Shown piece by piece: positions 6,909 to 11,338 of a stretch of 11,338 bases of DNA; within the stretch, counting starts at the first letter, position 1, and the number at the start of each line of letters is the position of its first letter. The notes under the pieces are model-generated. The model saw only the letters and a list, made by a program, of their open reading frames with translations. It had not been told where the DNA came from and did not search any database. The translations under genes and the position numbers were made by a program. Where the stretch lies: the NCBI GenBank assembly GCA_027482795.1, contig JAIXVS010000191.1, positions 1-11,338 of the forward strand. The letters are read 5' to 3'. This DNA is from Rhodobacter sp. (GTDB lineage Bacteria; Pseudomonadota; Alphaproteobacteria; Rhodobacterales; Rhodobacteraceae).

Positions 6909-7167
6909 GCTGCGCTGCCTTTGGTTTCTTGTTTGCACCACCTTAACCCGTTTTGCCGCGCTTGTGGAGACATTCTGACGCTGATTCGCGCCCCCTATCT
7001 GCACAACTTTTACGCTTATCCAAAAATTAACGCCTAAATTTTGTGCATACTGGCGCGAGTGGCCTTTTTATGCCGCCCAAATCTTGTGCTGCGCCTGCAT
7101 CATTGGCGTGATGGGTGGGAGGCCCAGAACGCTTGGTTCTTGGGGGCCTGCGCGAAAGGGGTGCAAC
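6909..7167. promoter_or_regulatory. Divergent control region between the PBP gene and glnK
   Basis: This 259-bp stretch has no credible gene. It must hold the promoters of the penicillin-binding protein gene (-) and glnK-amtB (+). An AT-rich core lies at about 7000-7046. Four GCAC/GTGC half-sites are visible: TGCACC at 6934-6939, TGCACAA at 7000-7006, its inverted partner TTGTGCA at 7041-7047, and GGTGCA at 7160-7165. GCAC is the core of the NtrC half-site (TGCACC-N5-GGTGCA), so nitrogen control is plausible, though no correctly spaced full site is seen. A weak sigma-70 option for glnK is TTGTGC (7041-7046) with TTTTAT (7066-7071), spacer 19. No properly spaced sigma-54 (GG-N10-GC) promoter was found. 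Confidence 0.5.
7120..7149 (+). promoter_or_regulatory. Hairpin in the glnK leader
   Basis: AGGCCC-AGAAC (7120-7130) pairs with GTTCT (7136-7140) and GGGCCT (7144-7149), giving an 11-bp stem with a 3-nt bulge (TGG) and a 5-nt loop (GCTTG). It ends 5 nt before the AAAGGGG Shine-Dalgarno of glnK (7155-7161). No T-run follows, so it is not an intrinsic terminator. A role in transcript stability or translation control is possible but unproven. Confidence 0.4.
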
Positions 7168-7506
7168 GTGAAGATGATCATTGCTGCCATAAAACCATAC
7201 AAGCTGGACGAGGTGCGCGAAGCGCTGACCGCCGTCGGCGTGCGTGGCATGATGGTGACGGAAATCAAAGGCTTTGGCACACAGTCAGGCCATACGGAAA
7301 TTTATCGCGGCGCAGAATATGCCGTTAATTTCGTGCCAAAGATGCGGCTTGAATTGGTCGTTTCAGACGCACTTGCCGATCAGGTGGTGGATACCATCAC
7401 CAAAACCGCCCGCACGGGCAAAATCGGCGATGGCAAAATCTTCGTTCTTGACGTGGCAAGCGCCTTGCGCGTGCGCACGGGCGAGACGGGCGACGAAGCG
7501 CTGTGA
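7168..7506 (+). CDS. glnK: Nitrogen regulatory protein P-II (GlnK)
   Basis: A 112-residue P-II protein, exactly family length. The GTG at 7168 is chosen because AAAGGGG lies 6 nt upstream and the family begins MKxI-IKPxKLDEV; the ATG two codons later is spaced too far. The trimeric signal protein binds ATP/ADP and 2-oxoglutarate and controls AmtB and nitrogen regulators. Visible parts are the T-loop (about 37-55) with Gln39 and the uridylylation tyrosine Tyr51 in YRGAEYAVNF, the B-loop TGKIGDGKIFV (83-93), and the C-terminal RVRTGE. All nucleotide-binding features look intact. It lies 20 bp upstream of amtB, the standard glnK-amtB operon, which is why it is called GlnK rather than GlnB. GlnK plugs AmtB when ammonium is plentiful. 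Confidence 0.96.
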   Translation: MKMIIAAIKPYKLDEVREALTAVGVRGMMVTEIKGFGTQSGHTEIYRGAEYAVNFVPKMRLELVVSDALADQVVDTITKTARTGKIGDGKIFVLDVASALRVRTGETGDEAL

Positions 7507-7526
7507 TAGGGGGCAAAAGGAAAATC

Positions 7527-9008
7527 ATGATGATAAAGAAACTACTTTCACTGGCGTCTGCGGGCCTTTTGGCCGCCGCAATGCCTGCCCTTGCGCAGGA
7601 TGCTGCGCTGGTGCCGTACGTTTATGAAAAGGCCGTGCATGGCGGCGATATTGCATGGATGAGCATTTCGACCGTTTTGGTTTTGCTGATGACCGTTCCC
7701 GGCCTTGCGCTGTTTTACGGCGGTTTGGTGCGCACGAAAAACATGCTGTCGATGCTGACCCAAGTGTTCGCCATTTCGGCGGTGGTTTGCATTATTTGGG
7801 TGGTCTACGGCTATTCGCTGGCGTTTTCGTACGGCGGGTCGATGGACACCTATGTGGGCGGATTTAGCAAGGCGTTCTTGCAAGGTGTGGATGCCACTAC
7901 GCTGGTGCCAACCTTTACCAATGGCGTTTGGTTGCCTGAATACACCTTCATCGCGTTTCAGATGACCTTTGCGATGATCACGCCTGCGCTGATCGTGGGT
8001 GCCTTTGCCGAGCGGATGAAGTTTTCCTCGCTGATGGTTTTCACCATTTTGTGGGTGACCTTCATCTATTTCCCAATGGCGCATATGGTTTGGTGGTGGG
8101 GCGGCCCAGATTTCTTGGCCGAACAACAAACGCTGAAACTGATTGCGGAAGCTGCGGGCGATACCGCTGGCGCAGAGGCTGCTGCCGCCAATCTGGCTGC
8201 CAATGGTCTGATCTGGAACTGGGGCGCGCTGGACTTTGCGGGCGGTACGGTTGTGCACATTAACGCAGGTATTGCTGGCCTTGTCGGCTGCATCATGCTG
8301 GGCAAGCGCGTGGGCTACGGCAAAGATTCGATGGCCCCACACTCGCTGACCATGACCATGATCGGTGGCGCTTTGCTGTGGGTGGGCTGGTTCGGCTTTA
8401 ACGCTGGGTCTAACCTTGAATCTAACGCGATCACCTCGCTGGCGATTGTGAACACCTTTGTGGCAACCGCAGCTGGCGGTGTGGCATGGATGTTCGCCGA
8501 ATGGCTGCTAAAGGGTAAACCGTCCTTGCTGGGTCTGATTTCGGGTGTTGTCACTGGCCTAGTGGCTGTGACGCCTGCGGCGGGCTTTGCAGGGCCGATG
8601 GGCGCGCTGGTGCTGGGTCTGGTGGCTGGCGTGGCGTGTTTCTTCTTTGTGGCCTACGTTAAGAACATGTTCAAACTGGATGACAGCCTTGACGTGTTCG
8701 GCATCCACGGTTTGGCAGGTATCATTGGCGCGATTGCCACGGGTATCTTGGTGAACCCAGCTTTGGGCGGCGCGGGTATTCCTGACTACACGTCCGTACC
8801 TGGCACGCTGCAAGTGGGCGCTTATGACATGGGCTTCATGTTGACCGCGCAAATCAAGGCTGTGCTGTTCACGATTGCCTTCTCGGGTATCGGATCGTTC
8901 ATCCTGTTCAAGCTGGTGGATATGGTGATGGGCCTGCGCGTGAAAGAAGACGTCGAGCGCGAGGGTCTGGATCTGGCCGAACATGGCGAGCGTGCATACA
9001 ACCAATAA
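7527..9008 (+). CDS. amtB: Ammonium transporter AmtB
   Basis: A 493-residue Amt/Mep/Rh channel. The ATG at 7527 follows AAAAGG by 6 nt; the earlier GTG at 7503 lacks support. An N-terminal signal peptide (about 1-23, ending ALAQ) precedes 11 expected transmembrane helices. Conserved elements are PGLALFYGGLVR (58-69), FQMTFAMITPALIVGAFAER with the pore phenylalanine region (about 144-163), WWWGG (189-193), DFAGGTVVHINAG with Asp236 and pore His244, GWFGFN (287-292) and FGIHGLAG with the second pore His394. An Ala-rich insertion of about 30 residues (about 198-228) separates WWWGG from the DFAGG helix and would lie in the periplasmic loop. The protein carries ammonium into the cell and is gated by GlnK. 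Two intrinsic terminators follow. Confidence 0.97.
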   Translation: MMIKKLLSLASAGLLAAAMPALAQDAALVPYVYEKAVHGGDIAWMSISTVLVLLMTVPGLALFYGGLVRTKNMLSMLTQVFAISAVVCIIWVVYGYSLAFSYGGSMDTYVGGFSKAFLQGVDATTLVPTFTNGVWLPEYTFIAFQMTFAMITPALIVGAFAERMKFSSLMVFTILWVTFIYFPMAHMVWWWGGPDFLAEQQTLKLIAEAAGDTAGAEAAAANLAANGLIWNWGALDFAGGTVVHINAGIAGLVGCIMLGKRVGYGKDSMAPHSLTMTMIGGALLWVGWFGFNAGSNLESNAITSLAIVNTFVATAAGGVAWMFAEWLLKGKPSLLGLISGVVTGLVAVTPAAGFAGPMGALVLGLVAGVACFFFVAYVKNMFKLDDSLDVFGIHGLAGIIGAIATGILVNPALGGAGIPDYTSVPGTLQVGAYDMGFMLTAQIKAVLFTIAFSGIGSFILFKLVDMVMGLRVKEDVEREGLDLAEHGERAYNQ

Positions 9009-9011
9009 TCT

Positions 9012-9047
9012 AAAGGGGGGCGGCCAAGGTGCCGCCCCTTTCGTTTT
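9012..9047 (+). terminator. Intrinsic terminator of glnK-amtB
   Basis: Just 3 bp after the amtB stop, AAAGGGG(GG)CGGC pairs with GCCGCCCCTTT (9031-9041) around a CAAGGT loop, followed by the T-rich CGTTTT. The stem is 11 bp with a 2-nt G bulge. Confidence 0.8.
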
Positions 9048-9082
9048 GATCAACGGGCCCCTCCCCCCAGTGATCCTAATGC

Positions 9083-9112
9083 GCCCGCAAGCTTGCCTTG
9101 CGGGCTTTTTTT
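9083..9112 (+). terminator. Second, strong intrinsic terminator
   Basis: GCCCGCAAG (9083-9091) and CTTGCGGGC (9097-9105) form a perfect 9-bp stem with a CTTGC loop, followed by seven Ts. It is stronger than the first one. It either backs up amtB termination or ends a short separate RNA from 9048 on. It lies only 31 bp before the start codon of the next gene. Confidence 0.9.
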
Positions 9113-9143
9113 GTGTTGGATGGGGCCAAAAGGAGGGGGTGCT

Positions 9144-9731
9144 ATGACCAAAGGACGTATCGAGGCGTTTTCCGATGGGGTGATCGCCATTATCATCACC
9201 ATTATGGTGCTGGAACTGAAAATCCCGCATGGGCATGAGATTGGCGTGCTGTGGCCGCTGCTGCCGATATTTCTGTCTTATGCATTGTCATTCGTTTTTG
9301 TGGGCATTTACTGGAACAACCATCACCACACGTTTCATGCGGTAAAGCATGTGGGCGGATGGGTGCTGTGGGCCAATTTGCACCTGCTGTTCTGGCTGTC
9401 GCTGATCCCGTTTACCACGGGCTTTATGGGCGAGAATGGTTTTCCCGCACATACTGTGGCTGTCTATGCCGTGAACATGATGATGTGCGCGTTGGCTTAT
9501 TTTCTGCTGATCCGCGCCTTGGTGGCGCAGCACGGGGTGGACAGTGATTTTTCCCGCGCGCTGGGATCGGATCGCAAGGGAAAGCTGTCTTTGGCGGCCT
9601 ATGTTGTTGCCGCGCCCATCGCCTTTGTCCATCCCGCGTTGGCCATGGTCATTCTGGCGGCGGTTGCGCTGATTTGGGTGGTGCCTGATCGGCGCTTTAC
9701 CGCTGCCGCCGCAGAACATGGGCCCAAATAG
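9144..9731 (+). CDS. TMEM175-type potassium channel (DUF1211 family)
   Basis: A 195-residue membrane protein of the TMEM175/DUF1211 family at the usual bacterial length. The ATG at 9144 has a very strong Shine-Dalgarno (AGGAGGGGG). The signature is in the first helix: RIEAFSDGVIAIIITIMVLE, with Arg5 and FSDG at 9-12. About six hydrophobic segments follow, with the His-rich NNHHHTFH at 59-66 after helix 2. Bacterial homologues form tetrameric potassium channels related to the lysosomal channel TMEM175, so this is likely an inner-membrane K+ leak channel (from family knowledge). Its promoter must sit in or next to the terminator upstream; TTGCCT (9094-9099) and TTGGAT (9117-9122) with a 17-nt spacer are a weak option. 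The 3' end overlaps the convergent MFS gene by 35 bp. Confidence 0.88.
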   Translation: MTKGRIEAFSDGVIAIIITIMVLELKIPHGHEIGVLWPLLPIFLSYALSFVFVGIYWNNHHHTFHAVKHVGGWVLWANLHLLFWLSLIPFTTGFMGENGFPAHTVAVYAVNMMMCALAYFLLIRALVAQHGVDSDFSRALGSDRKGKLSLAAYVVAAPIAFVHPALAMVILAAVALIWVVPDRRFTAAAAEHGPK

Positions 9732-10833
9732 GCACGGAAGCCAGCAAAACTGCCGCAAAGACAAAGGCGGCGCGCAGGCCGAACTGCCCCGCCAAAAACC
9801 CCACAAAGGGCGGGCCAAAGAAATAGCCGAAATATCCCAGCAGCGTGGCGCGCGCCACTGCGCGGGCGCGGGCGGCAGGGTGGGCCATTTGCCCCACCAT
9901 GGAAAAGGCTGTGGGGGCGATGACCGATGATCCCAGCCCCATAATGATGAACCCGCCGTAAGCCATTGCAGGGCTGGTGGCGGCGGCGGCAACCAGCGCG
10001 CCCGTGGCCGATAGGGCCGCGCCGCAGGTCAGCAGCACATGGCCCGCCACGCGCTGCGCCATGCCTTGGCCCGCCAGCCGCGCAAAACCCATGGTGATGG
10101 CCATTGCCGCAGGCCCCATGGCCCCCGCAGCAGGTGATCCGCCCAAGGTTTGTTCAATATGCAGGGCCGACCAGTTTTCGGCTGCGTTTTCGGTAAGGAA
10201 AGCAATCAGCACAATCGCCCCGCCAATCAGCGGCACAAGGCCAAGACGTGCTGCGCCCTTATCCTTGGGCTTGGCAAGGCCGTGGATCGCGCCATCTTTT
10301 TCGATGGTCAGCAGCGCCAAAAGACCTGCGATCACAGCAATCGTGCCCAACGTGGGCGCAGGGCCAAACTGCGCGCTGCGCAAAGCCCCCACCAACATCG
10401 CCCCGCCAGCAAGGCCAAAGCTGTAGGCGGCATGGCACAGGTTCATCAACGGCTGGCTGTGGCGGTTTTCCAAATCGGCCACGCGGGCGTTCATAATAAC
10501 ATCGGTCAGCCCCGTGCCTGCCCCTGCCGCCAGCATGGCCAGCGGAAACAGCCAAACGCTGCCCGCCATGCCTGGAAGCGAAAAGGCCAGCGCCATGGAA
10601 ATGGTCGCCAGCGGCAGCGCCCAGCCCCGCGCCCAGACGCCAAAGGCGGGGGCCACCAGCATGGCGCTGACGGCTGCAAAAGGGGTTGCAAACAGCAAAA
10701 GCCCCAGCGTTTGCGCATCTACCTCCAGCATGGTTTTGATATCGGGCAAATCGGCAGCAAACCCGCCCCACAACACGCCCATGGCTGCAAACGCCGCAAA
10801 TGGCGCACGGGCGCGGGAAAGGGTGGTCATCAT
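9697..10833 (-). CDS. MFS transporter (12 TM)
   Basis: A 378-residue major facilitator superfamily protein (MFS_1 type) with about 12 hydrophobic helices and a longer central loop near 190-200 (rich in Lys and Asp) between the two halves. The ATG at 10833 (followed by a second ATG) has AGGAG 7 nt upstream. Motifs include GVLWGGFAADLPDIK in helix 1, AGAGTGLTDVIMNARVADLE in the first half, and GLGSSVIAPTAFSMVGQ with ARARAVARATLLGYFGYFFGPPFVGFLAG in the second half. The last resembles the YbjJ-like group of bacterial MFS proteins. The substrate is unknown. It is a single gene, divergent from rplY and convergent with the TMEM175-type gene, whose last 35 bp it overlaps; no terminator is visible for it. 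Confidence 0.88.
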   Translation of the reverse strand: MMTTLSRARAPFAAFAAMGVLWGGFAADLPDIKTMLEVDAQTLGLLLFATPFAAVSAMLVAPAFGVWARGWALPLATISMALAFSLPGMAGSVWLFPLAMLAAGAGTGLTDVIMNARVADLENRHSQPLMNLCHAAYSFGLAGGAMLVGALRSAQFGPAPTLGTIAVIAGLLALLTIEKDGAIHGLAKPKDKGAARLGLVPLIGGAIVLIAFLTENAAENWSALHIEQTLGGSPAAGAMGPAAMAITMGFARLAGQGMAQRVAGHVLLTCGAALSATGALVAAAATSPAMAYGGFIIMGLGSSVIAPTAFSMVGQMAHPAARARAVARATLLGYFGYFFGPPFVGFLAGQFGLRAAFVFAAVLLASVPIWAHVLRRQR

Positions 10834-11043
10834 AGTGCGGCTCCTGCAAGGTGCCCCCTGTTAGCGCGCCGTGCATCTGCACCCATGTCTTTTTGCGACG
10901 GGCGCGCCGCCACACGCGCCTTTTTCGATGAAACCGCGCAGTTTTCGGGTATTTCTGGCTTTACTTCGCACCGATTCCCCATTAACGCCGCCAAGTCGCG
11001 CCATGCACCCTTGAACGTTGGCGGACTTATATGGAGAGAAACT
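10834..11043. promoter_or_regulatory. Divergent intergenic region between the MFS gene and rplY
   Basis: This 210-bp stretch should carry promoters in both directions. No convincing -35/-10 pair was found. An inverted repeat, CCGCCAA (10988-10994) and TTGGCGG (11018-11024), lies 7 bp upstream of the rplY Shine-Dalgarno (GGAGAG). The frame of rplY stays open upstream to an ATG at 10885, but no conserved L25 sequence is seen there. Confidence 0.5.
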
Positions 11044-11338
11044 ATGGCACGTGAGATCCCAGATCTTATCGCCGAGGCACGGATGGGGACAGGCAAGGGG
11101 GCCGCTCGTCAATCTCGTCGCGATGGATTTGTACCCGGTATCGTCTATGGCGACAACACTGCGCCGACGCCGATCAAACTGAATTACAACATGCTGCTCA
11201 AGCGCTTGCGCCAAGGCCGTTTCCTGTCGACCCTGTTCAACCTAAAGGTTGCAGGCCAGCCAGACGTGCATGTGGTCTGCCGCGGCGTTCAGCGCGATGT
11301 GGTCAAAGATTTGCCCACCCACGTTGACTTTATGCGCC
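11044..11338 (+). CDS. rplY: 50S ribosomal protein L25/Ctc, 5' part
   Basis: Ribosomal protein L25 of the general-stress Ctc type binds 5S rRNA in the large subunit. The first 98 codons are in the window and the frame continues past the right edge. The ATG at 11044 follows GGAGAG by 5 nt and begins MAREIPDLIAEAR, the usual alphaproteobacterial L25 N-terminus. Next come GKGAARQSRRDGFVPGIVYG, the loop region of the L25 beta-barrel, then LLKRLRQGRFLSTLFNLKV and the end of the N-domain, VVKDLPTHVDFMR. The alphaproteobacterial form normally has an additional C-terminal TL5/CTC domain (about 200 residues in all), which would lie outside. An in-frame upstream ATG (10885) is rejected as the start because homology begins at MAREIPD. 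Confidence 0.95.
   Translation, partial: MAREIPDLIAEARMGTGKGAARQSRRDGFVPGIVYGDNTAPTPIKLNYNMLLKRLRQGRFLSTLFNLKVAGQPDVHVVCRGVQRDVVKDLPTHVDFMR

Noticed and set aside
6909..7004. Longer N-terminus for the class A PBP starting at 7004
   Set aside because: No Shine-Dalgarno at 7004, the added residues are not PBP-like, and the ATG at 6908 has AAAGG at a suitable distance.
7061..7073. Sigma-54 promoter (TGGCC...TGC) before glnK
   Set aside because: The gap between GG and GC is 9 nt rather than the required 10, and the flanking bases match the consensus poorly.
7548..8342. 264-codon - strand open frame opposite amtB
   Set aside because: Composition (many His, Gln, Arg) is typical of an antisense frame of a membrane protein, and there is no Shine-Dalgarno or domain.
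10871..10882. Short palindrome GTGCA-TC-TGCAC as an NtrC-like or hairpin element
   Set aside because: The 2-nt spacer is wrong for an NtrC site and too tight for a stable loop; no nitrogen gene is adjacent.
10885..11043. In-frame 53-codon extension of rplY from an ATG at 10885
   Set aside because: L25 homology begins exactly at MAREIPD, the ATG at 11044 has a good Shine-Dalgarno, and the upstream residues look like translated promoter DNA.

Overview
The window looks like an ordinary chromosomal stretch of an alphaproteobacterium, most likely Rhodobacterales/Rhodobacteraceae. The reasons are the moderately high GC content, the gene set (glnK-amtB beside a class A penicillin-binding protein, and an MbfA-type ferritin-VIT protein with an Irr-type iron box), and an L25/Ctc ribosomal protein of the alphaproteobacterial type. 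No database search was possible. Family calls rest on recognisable motifs and full-length architecture.

Layout, left to right. Positions 1-707 hold the C-terminal two thirds of a DMT/EamA transporter on the + strand. Its 5' end is replaced by about 120 bp that instead read, on the - strand, like a piece of an aminoglycoside/choline-kinase-type phosphotransferase. This is a rearrangement or an assembly junction. From 704 to 4586 five genes run on the - strand, in transcription order: mbfA (iron export/ferritin-like), a secreted CAP-domain protein, a YaiI/YqxD (UPF0178) protein, a second EamA transporter and an ornithine cyclodeaminase/mu-crystallin family enzyme. The last two form a tight pair 13 bp apart. 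A perfect 19-bp inverted repeat matching the Irr iron control element lies just upstream of mbfA. From 4659 to 6908 lies a bifunctional class A penicillin-binding protein on the - strand.

A 259-bp divergent intergenic region with several GCAC/GTGC half-sites and a leader hairpin separates the penicillin-binding protein gene from glnK-amtB on the + strand (7168-9008), the nitrogen-status sensor and its ammonium channel. Two intrinsic terminators follow amtB. A TMEM175-type potassium channel gene (+) comes next and overlaps by 35 bp the 3' end of a convergent MFS transporter gene (-). The window ends in the first 98 codons of rplY (+), which runs off the right edge.

Functionally the region is housekeeping and transport: iron homeostasis, cell-wall synthesis, nitrogen sensing and uptake, potassium flux and translation. 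I see no phage, transposon, CRISPR, toxin-antitoxin or defence genes, no tRNA or rRNA, and no convincing novel multi-gene system. The points worth a second look are the left-edge junction, the Irr-type operator at mbfA, the glnK control region, and the amtB 3' region, where a C-rich stretch is complementary to the Shine-Dalgarno sequence of the next gene.
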